DNA of 64,000 bases from Rhodamnia argentea (lineage: Eukaryota; Streptophyta; Magnoliopsida; Myrtales; Myrtaceae), in NCBI RefSeq assembly GCF_020921035.1, contig NC_063153.1, forward strand, positions 29,879,066-29,943,065. Direction: 5' to 3'. The translations under genes were made by a program, and so were the position numbers. The notes beneath the pieces were generated by a model. It did not search any database, was not told the origin of the DNA, and saw only the letters and a list, made by a program, of their open reading frames with translations. Below are positions 35,530-46,700 of this stretch, piece after piece (position 1 is the first letter of the stretch; each line of letters starts with the position of its first letter).

Positions 35530-38100
35530 TTAACGTGCTTTCATAAAAAGCACCTCTTGAAAAGGCGTCTCTTGATAATGTTAAAAGGAGTCTGGTCCTC
35601 CCTTCATCCTTTACAACAAAACAGCTCTTATGACGTAGCTAAACGTCCCTTTTGTATTATATCCTCCATCACTAGATATGTTAAAGATAACATAGGGTTA
35701 AAGGAGAGAAACCATTCTTTGTTGTCTCTTGTTTTTTGCAACGGTCACTTGAAGATTTCGTTATGGAGAAATGTAAGTTTTCTTATTGTTCGTGAAAATC
35801 ATGAAGATCATCGATTCTTGTGATAACGAGTTTCCGCATAAAGTTTACGTTAATCGCTTATAGTTGGTATCGGAGCGGGGTTCATGATCTCATGATTTTT
35901 CAACAATATGTATGTATGTTGTTTTTGTACTTATGAATCAAGGCTCAATGAATTTTTGCGGCTTTGATGAAATCATGGGGCTTAATGAATTCACGTTGGT
36001 GTTGCTATTTATGGATTAATTTTTTTTTTTTTTTTGGGTTTTTGAACGTTTTGCCATATCGGGCAATTTCGGGTCTTGAAAGCAAATGCCAAATTCCGAC
36101 CACTCACCATCCAAAATTCGTACAGTAGGGTCGCACCATCATGTGCGACAAAAGTCGTCAATCAATTCGGAATAATGATGATCGCCAAAAGATGATTGAG
36201 TGGCGGAAAGTTTGGATTTTATGGTTTCTGTTCAAGAAGATTTCGCTCAATTCTAGCCAACTTCTTGGCCATTGTCGCGATTCCTTGGACCTGTGCGGTC
36301 ATGACGATGAGATCTCCAAAACACCAATTAATTTGGTCAGAGGTGGGTTGTTGGGGAAGACCAGACGAAGAAAGAACACGACGAAATATGGCGGAGAAAA
36401 GACAAACAGGAGCGAAGGAGGGTTGCTCGCGCGAGCAAGAAAGGGCACGTGTGCCACATGCACCCGCAAGCCTTAGGCGCGTGTCCGGCACGCGCTTTTG
36501 CCTCTGACGTTCATCTTTTTCCTGTTTTGTCTTTTTGGTCAAAGTTACAGTTTTGCCCATGTTTTGTTTTTTGCGCAAGACTATAGTTTTGCCCCTATTT
36601 GGTCCTTTTACAAATAAAATTACATTTTTGCTAGTAAAGCCTAATTACATTTTCCCCCCATTTAGTTAATTTACAGTTTTGTCCCTAGGCATATATTTAC
36701 CATTTTGCCCTTGGATGTTGAATTTACGATTTTGCCCTTGGACACGTGAATTTAATAAAGCTTGAGAAATTAATGGTTTGCTAGTCACTAAAGTGGTCGA
36801 ACCTCAAGTTTATTCAGTTTTTGAAATTCATAGTGTTTTATTCAATTATCCATGATTAATTAATGCTATGATTGAAATTGATATGTTAGATATCTTTATT
36901 GATGTCATGGATATATTGACATTCATTTAGTAGAAGAACTTCAGGATTAATCCAAAGGTTAATAAATTTCTTATATTTCATGAACATAATGGTTGGTAAT
37001 TCATATATCTTATTAGGTTTATTTGTATTTCCAAAGATAGCAAATCATTTTTAATAAGATTATTAGTAATTGCCAAATGAAAGTAATTAGCATGATTATG
37101 GTTAATGTATGAGTTTTTTCTTGCATACTTGAGTATATGTATCTGTTTCTCTTCATTTGCACGCTTTGTCTATCCTATTATTCAATGAAATGAATTCCAT
37201 GATTGGAGTGAGCAAGTTCAGTTTCACTTAAGTATCCTATATCTAGATTTAGCACTTCATGTTGAGAAACCAACTACTGTTATTGATGAGAGTAGCGATG
37301 ATGAAATATCTTTCTATAAAGCTTGGAAAGATCGAAAGGACTAAGCTTGATGTTCATGCGAATAACAATAACGAACAACTTAAAAACCTCTCTTCTCAAA
37401 ATTGACATTGCTAACGAATTTATGAAATTTGTGAAAGAGCGTTCTCAAGTCGCTAACAAGTCACTTGCTGGTAATATAATTGTTCACGTACCATGCATGA
37501 GTGTGTATCATGGTGTGACTATTATCCCTTGTGATAGTCAAAGTGTTATACATCTTTCTAAAGATCGGATGTATCATGAGAGGACAAAGCACATTAGTGT
37601 GCAGTATCATTTTATTTAAAACATTCTTGTTGATGGCTATATCAAGGTCTTGATTATTGACACGTAAAACAATCTAGGCGATATGTTGACAAAGCCCTTG
37701 CATATTACCAAATCCAAGCATTGGGTTAATGTTTGCTATAGTTGAATTTAACTTTGGTGGGAGGAGAAGATTATTTGTTGCTTATGTCTATTTGAGGAAT
37801 TCAACCTAAGGTGGAGATTGGTTGAGTATGTCTTGAATTCTTTAGGGCTTTGGCCATGGTTATGGCTTGAGAGTAGTATAAATATTATTTTTCTCAAGTT
37901 ATTGGGATAAGAAGTAGAGACATAAAGAATCTTTAGTTTTTGAGCTACCATATCCTTGAATTTTTATATTGGATTTCACTTCTCCTCTCCCCGTAATTTT
38001 TCTTGCAAGGTTTTTCACTTAAATCTGTGTGTTCATTTATTCTTCTCGGTTTTAATTTCCTTAAAACTTCTGCATTAGTCATAACGAATAGGTTATAGCT
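35530..38100 (+). mobile_element. Internally deleted Ty1/copia-type LTR retrotransposon
   Basis: TGGTATCGGAGC (35865-35876) is a one-mismatch initiator-tRNA primer-binding site after a presumptive 5' LTR. A gag-like fragment follows at about 37262-37460 (YKAW, then a frame change, then GLSLMFMRITITNNLKTSL and NEFMKFVKERSQVANKSLAG). It is joined almost directly to an RNase H/C-terminal polyprotein fragment (37513-37735: CDSQSVIHLSKDRMYHERTK; DMLTKPL). AAGGTGGAGA (37808-37817) is a polypurine tract before a presumptive 3' LTR with TATAAATA. Protease, integrase and reverse transcriptase are absent. The two presumed LTRs do not obviously match, so more than one element may be involved. Confidence 0.65.
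37323..37619 (+). pseudogene. Fused gag/RNase H fragment of the copia element
   Basis: One open frame of about 98 codons crosses the deletion junction: residues 1 to about 48 are gag-like and the rest is RNase H-like. It has no role as a host gene. Confidence 0.6.
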
Positions 38101-38205
38101 AATTGGAGAAACTTTTGTATGAATATCCATCGGTTTGTTTACGGGTGATAAAAAATCGTAACTCGGATGGATTAACCATTTCCCAAACTAGTCCATTTGA
38201 TCTTA

Positions 38206-39392
38206 GACTGCGTTTGGTCGTCCGGATGTCTAGTCGGGATAGGATTGGATATGATAGAATAAGAAATTCATACGTTTGGCCGTCTGGATTTCTAGTCAAG
38301 ATAGGACTAAATAGGATTTAATAAGAAATTCAAGGATTTAATCATATCATTTCTGCCATTTAGTGAATTGTGAATTTAAAGTCGGACATCTTTATATCCT
38401 ATCCTATCTATTGTTCGGTAGAAACTGGATATGACTGGATTTATGATTGGAGCTGATACATTCCAGATGATGAACTCGTAACTTGCCTCTCTCTTCGATT
38501 TCTTTGCATCATCCTTGGGGAAATGGAACAAAGTGGGGGTTGTGAATTTGTGGCTCTAAATTTCTTCAGAAATGATAAGAAAGAAGAAAAGAAAAAAGGG
38601 ACATTTTGGGGCCCGATAAATCTTTGAGTTGATGGGGCCGAAGAAAGGGAAGACAAACTAGATCGAGATCACCACTGGCGGCCTCACCTCTGCCAGAGAA
38701 GCCGAGGTTATCGCTATTACTGACCATAAATTTCCTACCAATGATAGCACCAGAAATGGAAACAGTAACATAAGGATCGCTGGTTATCTTAGACATTTAC
38801 CCTTTGATTTTGCCTTTAACCTTGACGGGAATTTTACCAAGCACGTCCCCTAATTTGCTATGAAACATATCCAAATTGGGGCGTTTTTAGGCATCCTTCA
38901 CCCAAATGTCTAAGTTTCCATGTAGGAGTTGCAACTCCAGCCATTGCTTGCTGGTCTTAATGGGAACATTCTGTTGACCCTGGACATGGGATGATCCTCT
39001 GAAGGACAAGGTTTCAGCGAAAAATGATCGAGCCATGGAAAAACTCATCATTACCGATGGAACTGAAACACTTGCAATAGTGACCGCTGTCGCCGAAGAG
39101 GTGGCCCGCCACTAGAGAAGATTCTCGCCACAACCAGAGAGGCGGCCCGTCGCTGGAGAGTTGGCTGGACATGGCGGAGAGGCGAATGAGGAGTGGCGGA
39201 GAGGGAGTGGCTTGAGCGTACAATTTATGGTATTATGGATAAGAGAAATTCTATCTGGCTCTATCTCACCCTCCTCCTAGGATAATTTTATCTCCCTATA
39301 TCCCCTTTATCCTGTCTTTGAATAACTACCAAACATAGGATATGATAAAACATATCTCATCTTAAGTTTTATCTAAACGACCAAACGTAGTA
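38206..39392. mobile_element. PIF/Harbinger-like non-autonomous element carrying a PLD fragment
   Basis: Left end 'gactgcgtttggtcgt' and the reverse complement of the right end 'tactacgtttggtcgt' form the TIR; further in, 'aggattggatatgat' and 'catatcctatg' type blocks are also inverted. TTA flanks both sides (38203-38205 and 39393-39395). A TTA target site suggests PIF/Harbinger (inference). The 1187-bp element contains a captured host gene fragment at 38700-38945. Confidence 0.65.
38700..38945 (-). pseudogene. Captured phospholipase D (beta/gamma-type) C2-domain fragment
   Basis: On the minus strand LLHGNLDIWVKDA is followed by a stop, then PNLDMFHSKLGDVLGKIPV, a second stop, then SKITSDPYVTVSISGAIIGR and MVSNSDN. 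These are, in order, the start and Ca2+-binding face of the C2 domain of plant phospholipase D beta/gamma. Two in-frame stops and loss of homology after SNSDN mark it as dead. It lies wholly inside the TTA-flanked element, so it looks like transduplication. Confidence 0.7.
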
Positions 39393-39816
39393 TTAGAGTT
39401 CGACAAGTCTAGCGGAAACCCTCACTTGTACCGGATAAGTTAGGTTAGATCTATCATAATCGTTGAATTTATGATTCTCACTCGTAATACCCACATAAAT
39501 ATCACCCGATCCAATGCGTTGGACTGGATTTTAGGGAAGAGATATGGCAACCCTAGAACTAGGTAAGCAAGGCCAATCACCTTTTCATTGTTTTCTCCAA
39601 AGGGCCTCGGTCACTTGATAATGACAAAGTTGGCAATGCGCCGGTTGGATCCACCGTGCCTTTCGAATAAAGAAGTAGGAAAGGTTTGTTTTTCCTATGA
39701 CAAATCTAATTGGCGGCTCATCACGATCCAATTGTTACCCAGTAAATTACTTCTATAGAAGATGTTACCATTCATCGTGACACACCTTTTCCCAACTTTT
39801 GATATAGAAGGACTAA

Positions 39817-40095
39817 TACCATTAAAATTTCTCAATTAATATATTTGTGCCACATTCATTCCAAATTAATTTTCGCAAAGTTCAAGTTGATATACCCGTG
39901 ATAAATCTATCAAAGTTTTGGGACGAAATTAAAGTGAATGTGGCACAAATGTACCGGGCTTGGGATTTTTGTGACAAGAAAATTAGTTTCGGATAGATGT
40001 GACACGGATGTATTAGTTCATAATATTTTTATGACCTAAAAATTAATTTGAGATAAATGTGACATGCATATATCGATATATAATTTTTTATGGTA
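39817..40095. mobile_element. Relic of the 'tggtacacatgtgac' MITE family
   Basis: Left 'taccattaaaatttctcaat' pairs with the inverted right end 'aattttttatggta'; 'tttgtgccacattcatt' and 'atgtggcacaaatgtacc' are inverted inside. Same unit pattern as 42689-43481 but diverged. Confidence 0.5.
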
Positions 40096-40249
40096 CAAAG
40101 AATCATGTTTAGTAGTATAATCTGAAATAGCTATGTAGGATGGAACGGATTAATGACCACGAGGGCAAGCATCAAATTAATGAAAAAAGTTTGAGGATCA
40201 CGTCGTGCATTTTGGACAAGTTCAAGATTATTGCCGTTCATCGCTCTTC

Positions 40250-40475
40250 CCCTACTTCACGTCGAAATCAAAGGAGGCTCTGCAATCGCGGCCCCATCGT
40301 CCAAAAGCACCGGGACCTTCTTGTGCGCTGGGTTCGACTTCAGAAGCAACTCGCTCTTCCCCTACTTCAAGTCTTCGACAATGAGCTTGTACTTGAGGCC
40401 CTCCAGTTTCAGAGCCCACTCGACCCTCGTGCAGAACAAGCTCGTCGCGGAGACGATGAGCTTTAACTTAGCCAT
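40250..40475 (-). pseudogene. Truncated tau-class glutathione S-transferase fragment
   Basis: From the ATG at 40475 the minus strand reads MAKLKLIVSATSLFCTRVEW, then ALKLEGLKYKLIVEDLK, a TAG stop, GKSELLLKSNPAHKKVPVLL and AIAEPPLI, which is the thioredoxin-fold glutathione-binding N-terminus of plant tau GSTs (NPxHKKVPVL and the AE(S/P) motif are visible). It ends after about 75 codons. The 22 bases containing the stop also occur (one change) just past the end of homology, at 40241-40262, suggesting a local copy event. Confidence 0.65.
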
Positions 40476-40846
40476 GGTCGTGTTCTCTTGTTCTGTGCAG
40501 TGTAATCGAGTCGGGATCTCCCGTACATAAACAAATATGAGATGGGGTCTCGAAAATGGCCGCCGTGTTTAGTCAAATGCTGCGAAGTTTGAATCTTGGC
40601 GCAGAGAAAAGTCGCGGCCGTTGACGAGGAACAGTGAAAGGCAAGGCCAAGAAGGAGAAAATCGGAATAGATTTTATTAAAAGAAGGAAACAACACGCAT
40701 CCCTTGTTCAATGACAGAAAAAAAAAACAGATAATTTTGACCTTTCGGGCTTGAAGAGATGGTTGGTGATGAAGCTGAAGATGGATGGCTTCCATGCTTC
40801 TCTCCGCCACACTTCTCGGGTCACCTCCTTCTGTTGCCCCGGCGGT

Positions 40847-40881
<35 letters not shown>

Positions 40882-41130
40882 TCTCTTGTCTGGGTGTTCT
40901 TCAGGTGAAAGGTGGAAAAGTTTAAGTGCACATTATTTTTCTTTTGTGGCGTACGTGTTTGAAAAATTGCTTTTTTTTCGTTCATGAACTCAGTTGTTTT
41001 TAGCCGAACACTGGAAAAATGTGTGATTAAGCACAAATCTGGAAGAGGGTGTCATGAATTGTAATCTTCCATACATCGGAAATTTTAAGCTAAATCTGAC
41101 TGGCGAGTCTTTAATGTCTCTGTTATCCAA

Positions 41131-41385
41131 ACAGGGGATTATGAGTACATCGACGTGTTGACCAAGAATGAGGATGACCATCAGAATCACCACCAGCACC
41201 ATCAAACGAAGAGGCTGAGGCTGATAATGGAAGTGGACTTCAAGTCTCGGTTCGAAGTGGCGAGGCCCACACAGAGCTACAGGGAGCTCACGGACGTGCC
41301 GCAATTGATCTTCGTCGGGGACGAGGTCAAGCTCAACCAGATCATCGCCCTCGCCTGGCCCGACACTGGCGGTGGCTTGGGAGAG
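41131..41385 (+). pseudogene. Truncated DUF506 (PDDEXK-like) family fragment
   Basis: After a splice-acceptor-like AAACAG the plus strand reads YEYIDVLTKNEDDH, a His-rich loop, then RLRLIMEVDFKSRFEVARPT and PQLIFVGDEVKLNQIIAL. These segments are typical of the plant DUF506 family (the 'D-F-S-F-E-I-A-R-P-T' core and 'IFVG...LQQI'). The upstream exon and the C-terminus are missing; the frame runs into A-rich sequence at 41398. Confidence 0.6.
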
Positions 41386-41555
41386 GAGATGAGAGGGAAA
41401 AAAAAAAGAAAAAAATATAAAAAAGAATAAATGATGAAAATACTCTTCGGTCAGGCTCTTTTTTGAAATAAAGAGAGTACTTCATGCCCATAATTGAGAA
41501 AATAAGTACATTTGAGGTCTTTAATTGAAATTTTTCCTCCTTTTTTTTTCTAATA

Positions 41556-42014
41556 AAAAAATCATCAATTTTTACTCTAATATTAAATCTGTTCCTATTA
41601 GACTTCTACCCAAAAATTATCTTTAGTTGTCCCTAATTTTCATATCTTAAAATGATTTCATTTTGGAGAATTTTGACAATATTTTTTTAGATGGATTTGT
41701 TATCCATGTAAAAATGGCACGTCGGTCCGTACCTATCACCTCATTACTTTTGTGATGCTGATTTTTCATTGATGTGGAAATGCCACGTCAAGTTTGGATG
41801 GTCCACATAGTAGAATTGATAATTGAATGAAAGTTTGTGGCATTTAAAAAATAAATTGGGACAGATTTGATATTGCACCTAAAGTTTGGGGTTTTTCCGA
41901 GACAAAAAAATAGTTCGGGAAGGATTTGGAATTTGATCTAAACATGGTGGATTATATTTTGAGATAAAAAAAATTTTGGGATGGATTTGAAATTGAACCT
42001 AAAGTAAGAGGTGT
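41556..42014. mobile_element. Probable long-TIR MITE
   Basis: Right-side phrases such as 'gggatggatttgaaattgaacc' recur in diverged form at about 41870 and 41920 and appear inverted on the left (41570-41680). A-rich; ends not fixed. Confidence 0.35.
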
Positions 42015-42040
42015 ATTTTTTTTACCGAGAAATTCTACTG

Positions 42041-42680
42041 CCCCGTCGCCTTGCTCGTGCGTTCATTCGCTCGTGCACCATGATGGCGTGCCTCGACTTC
42101 GCGGCCCCATCGCCTCGCTAGTTCGTTCGCTCGTTCACTTGCTCGTCCTTCTTTTTCTTGTTTTCTTTTAATCATTTCTTTATTATTCAATTTGTTTTCT
42201 TTTAATCATTTTTTTAAATTTCTTTTTCTTGTCGCTCCGTGGCCCTGTCGCCTCGCTCGTTCATTCGTTCGCTTGCTCGTTTTTTTTTCTTGTTCTCTTT
42301 TAATCATTTTTTTATTATCCAATTTGTTTTCATTTAATCATTTTTTAATTTCTTTTTCTCATCGCTCCGCGGCCTTGTCGCCTCACTCGTTTGTTTGCTT
42401 GATGACGCGCCTCGACTCCATGGCCTCGTTGCCTCGCTCGTTCATTCGCTCGCTCATTTTTCTTTTTCTTGTTTTCTTTTAATCATTTTTTTAAAAGAAA
42501 TAAAAAATGCGCGAGGCAACAAGGCCGTGGAGTCGAGGCTCGTCATCGTGGTGCATGAGCAAGCGAACGAATGAGAGAGGAGACGGGGCCGCGGAAAGAC
42601 GAGAAAAAGAAATTTAAAAAAATGATTAAATGAACACAAATTGAATAATAAAAAAGATTAAAAGAAAACAAGAAAAAGAA
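42041..42680. repeat. GC/CT-rich tandem units with an inverted arm
   Basis: A unit built from 'gtcgcctcgctcgttcattc' plus 'ttttcttttaatcattttt' recurs three to four times (about 42041, 42103, 42240, 42371, 42421). From 42508 to 42680 the same material appears in reverse complement, so about 200 bp on each side can pair around a centre near 42495. All open frames here are products of the repeat. Confidence 0.65.
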
Positions 42681-42688
42681 AATTTAAA

Positions 42689-43481
42689 GGGTTAATACCA
42701 TGGAAAACCCCAAACTGGTGCACTTGTGACAAATTTATCCCAAATTATTTTTTTGACCACAAAAAACCCTAAACCGGTACACATGTGACAAATTTACCCT
42801 CTGTTAATTTTCATTAAATTTAACTATCAAATTGTTGATTTAGTGACATGTGATAGTTGACGGGTATACCAATATGGGGTTTTAACCCTCTATTTGTTAC
42901 AGGTTTATCAATTTGAGATAGGCGATCTTGGGATCCGACAGGTGCGGTCTCGTGGAAGGCAAAAGCATTAGAGACGAGGTCTTCGAGCTATCGCATTTCT
43001 TTGTAAGATCGAAGACTTGCTTTCCGTATCATTGTTACCGGGTTATCCTCATGGTCTCCATGGTCGGAATCTTCACTGCTTGGTCGCCCTAAGGCTTACC
43101 TATTTATGTCAAATCGTGAACCTCCTTCCTTCGGTAGTCTCTTCTTGTACGATGACACCATCCATAGTGCACGGATGGGTGGAGCACCAAGGGTTGTGTC
43201 CTCCTATACCGTAGCGGACCAAAAGCCAAAACAAAGTGATGATTTAACTAGGGGTGAATTTGTCACATGTGTACCAGTTGAGGGTATTTCGTGGTCAAAA
43301 TAATTAGTTTAGGGTAAATTTGTCACAAATATACCAGTTTACGGTTTTTGGTGGTAAAAAAAATAGTTTGGGGTAAATTTGTCACATATGTACCGGTTTG
43401 GGGTTTTTCGTGGTCAAAAAAATAGTTTGTGGTAAATTTGTCACGGGTGTATCGGTTTAGGGTTTTTCATGGTATTAACCC
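42689..43481. mobile_element. 793-bp MULE-type element with perfect 9-bp TSD
   Basis: The termini are GGGTTAATACC...GGTATTAACCC. The arms are made of a repeated unit of about 50 bases (acatgtgacaaatttaccc / accggtttggggtttttcgt), two units on the left and four on the right in inverse orientation. Flanks are aaatttaaa at 42680-42688 and 43482-43490. The core 42900-43235 is not repeat-like and has an open plus frame (about 43106-43250), so it may be a captured gene piece (Pack-MULE type), unidentified. It is the youngest-looking element of its family here and ends 288 bp before the TNL1 start codon. Confidence 0.8.
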
Positions 43482-43588
43482 AAATTTAAAAATAAAGTTG
43501 TTCGGCACGCAACTATCAAACTGCCGTGCAACACCCAAACTGGTAAATAATTTTTTTTAAAACCTATTTTGGTGAAACAAAAAAAAAT

Positions 43589-43596
43589 TATATATA
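43589..43596 (+). promoter_or_regulatory. Probable TATA box of TNL1
   Basis: TATATATA lies about 173 bases before the TNL1 ATG and about 108 bases after the end of the MULE-type element, so the core promoter is immediately next to transposon sequence. Confidence 0.4.
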
Positions 43597-43768
43597 CTAA
43601 ATTGGAAAAAAAGCCCGGGGAAAGCCCGGAATTTTGCTTCCTTGAGATTGGCGGTCCTAAGAAACGGTCGTACCCTTTTCCGCTTCATAGAGCTCGGAAA
43701 CGTGCATTTGCTGAACTGAACTGGTGCGGCGGCTCGGGTACTTCGGTTTTTCTCTGCGTCCGGTCGCG

Positions 43769-46700
43769 ATGGAAGGGCGCGACTATGAAGTGTTCTTGAG
43801 CTTCAGAGGACGGGACGTGCGCAGGGGCTTCGTCAGTCATCTCTACGCCCGTCTCAGAGATGCGGGAGTCCGTACGTTCGAAGCCGGCGAGTATCTCCCC
43901 ATCGGCGAAGAGATCGGCCCGCGTCTGCTCGGAGCGATTGAGCAATCAAAGATCTCCATACCCATCTTCTCTGAAGGGTATGCTTCTAGCAAATGGTGCC
44001 TTGACGAGCTCGCTCGTATGGTGGATTGCAGGAGTAGGAAGGGACAGATAATCATGCCTATTTTCTACGATGTCCAACCATTCGAGGTTCGACGCCAAAC
44101 CGGAGGTTACGGGGAGGCCTTTCTTGGGCACGAGGAGCGAGTGGACGATATGACCATCTGCAAGTGGAGAGCTGCTCTCATTGAGGTTGGAGGGTTAAGG
44201 GGATGGAACGTGGCTAACAGGTACCTCATTATCTTCCACCCTTGATGAACGCTATAATGCAGGGGACCAAGAGATTTAAGTGCGAAACCTTTTGCATCTC
44301 ATCGTACCGTGCTTTATCTGTGTCGATTGTTAAGAATATTTGCCACTAATTGCGTGGCCTGTTTGTCTAAAGCTGATTGCTGTATTGATAGCTTTCGGAA
44401 GGAATGCGTGAACTTTTTTTACTGCAAACTACTCTAGTTATTGGATTATCATTAACCTTTGTGCATGTGTGTTATGCACGCGCACACGCATTGATACAGC
44501 TTAGGCGGAGAAGCTTCAATCATCGATGGAGTTGTCGCAAATGTGTTGAAGGTATTGAATAGATACTTTGTTGGAATCGAGCATCATGTGGAGGGAGTTG
44601 TGGAATTACTAAATGTGGAATCTAGTGATGTTCGTGTAGTTGGAGTACATGGCATAGGGGGCACCGGGAAGACAACCATTGCCAAGTCCATCTACAAAAG
44701 AATTTCTCATCTCTTTGATGGCTGTAGCTTTCTGGAGAGCGTTAGAGAAAATGTGAAAAAACCAGGAGGTTTAGTTAATTTGCAAGGTCAGTTGATTTCT
44801 GACCTTCTAGGTGAAATGCATAGACCAACTCGTATTGTCGTTGACGGGGCTAAGTCCCTTAGAAGCAGATTCTTGCACAAAAAAGTTCTGATTGTTCTCG
44901 ATGATATTGAACCAAGCTTTGACCTTACCCCAGTTTTAGGAATTCTTGATTGGTTAGGCTCTGGAAGCAGGATCATAATCACTGCCAGAGATGAACAAGC
45001 TTTAGATGAGCTTAAAGTGTTCCTGAAGTATAAGGTCATGGGCATGCAACAAGGTGACGCCCTTAAACTTTTCCTCGCCCATGCCTTTGAGGGGAGATCT
45101 GCTCCAGATGACTTTGCCACTCTGTCTGAAGACATTGTATCAACTATGGACCGGCTTCCACTGACTATCGAGGTTGTCGGCTCGTATCTATTTTCTAAGA
45201 GCAAGGACGCGTGGGAGCGGACATTAGACGAGTTGAAAAAAGTACCTGAGCAAGTTCAACAGAAGATGATGGTAATCATCGAAGAATTGCCTGACAAGCA
45301 AAGACAGATATTTCTGGACATTGCTTGTTTCTTCGTTGGAGAGGACGAAAGTGTTACATGCTACCTGTGGTCTGACCTTGATTCGGCAAGCAGAGTGGAA
45401 TTAGAAGGGCTCGTCCTCTCGTCCATTGTTAAGATTGAGAATAAAAAGCTATGGATGCATGATGAACTTCGAGAGCTAGGTAGGAATATGGTCAAATGTG
45501 AACATCATGAACCTGGAAAGCGCAGCAGATTGTGGATTCACGAGGAAGCCTCAGATGTGCTCATGGAGAAAAAAGTAAGATACAAGTTCATCACTGGCTT
45601 ACCTTATGATTGTATGCCTTACAACTCATGTTCCTTCTTCATAGAGGAAAGACAATTAGGATGCATTTGTTTCGTGGAAGATAAATGATTTCAAGAACAT
45701 TGTCTTAAAAGAGATCGCTTTTCTTGAAATGATTAGTCAAGGAAAATTTTGTCATTATTGATAACTATTTATGTTAGAATATTTTTGTTGATTCGTTTTT
45801 GTAAGACATACGGTAAATCATTTTTAGGAAAATATTTCCAAATCATTCGTCTTTTGCGAAACAAATGGACCCTTTAATAAAATCTTTTTTTTTTTAGTTT
45901 GAAGTCTCCACAGAATTTGTGGGGAAATGCTGAGTCCCTTGGTAATCCTATATTCCACGTGCAGGGAACGGAAAGTGTTGAAGGTGTTCTTCTCAAATTT
46001 GACAGTAGGTCACAATGCAGTTTTAGTCCAGCACATTTTGCGAGTACATCCAACATGAGATTCCTTCAATTGGATCAGGCAAACCTCGAAGGGAATTTTG
46101 AGCGGCGTCTGTCAAGTTTAAGATGGCTCCATTGGCAAGGTTGTCCTCGGAATCTTGGTGCTGAAAATTTGGATTTGAAAAAGTTGGTTATTCTAGATCT
46201 TTCCTGGAGCAAGGTCAATGAAAAATGGAAGGGTTGGAGTGAAATCAAGGTAGACAAATATACTTTTTTTTTTTTAATTTCATTTGTCGAATGGTTGCAG
46301 AAAATTTTACTGATTTCATCCTTCTATTTTCTGACAGAAAGCAGAGAATTTGAAAGTTTTGAACCTCACCGGTTGTGTTGACTTGGTCAGAACTCCAGAC
46401 TTATCTTCTTATAAACGTCTAGAGAGATTGATTCTTGAAAACTGCATTTGGTTGGTAGAAATTGATTCATCAGTAAGAAGTCTGCAGCGCTTGGTTTCAC
46501 TGAACTTGAGGTTTTGCACTGAACTCAATAAGTTGCCTGAAGAGCTGGGTGTCATGGAATCCTTGGAAGAAATTCTTCTAGATGGAACTGCTGTTCAAGA
46601 AATTCCTTCCTCCATCGGTCACATGAAAAATCTCAGAAGATTCAGCGCCTGCAACTGTCTTTCATTGATCCAGCTGCCTGATTCAATGAGCCAGGTTAAA

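Noticed and set aside
36141-36578. Overlapping frames of 103-119 codons
   Set aside because: No recognisable protein; inside retroelement internal sequence after a primer-binding site.
42192-42639. Phe/Leu/Ser-rich frames on both strands
   Set aside because: Generated by the tandem and inverted repeat; not genes.
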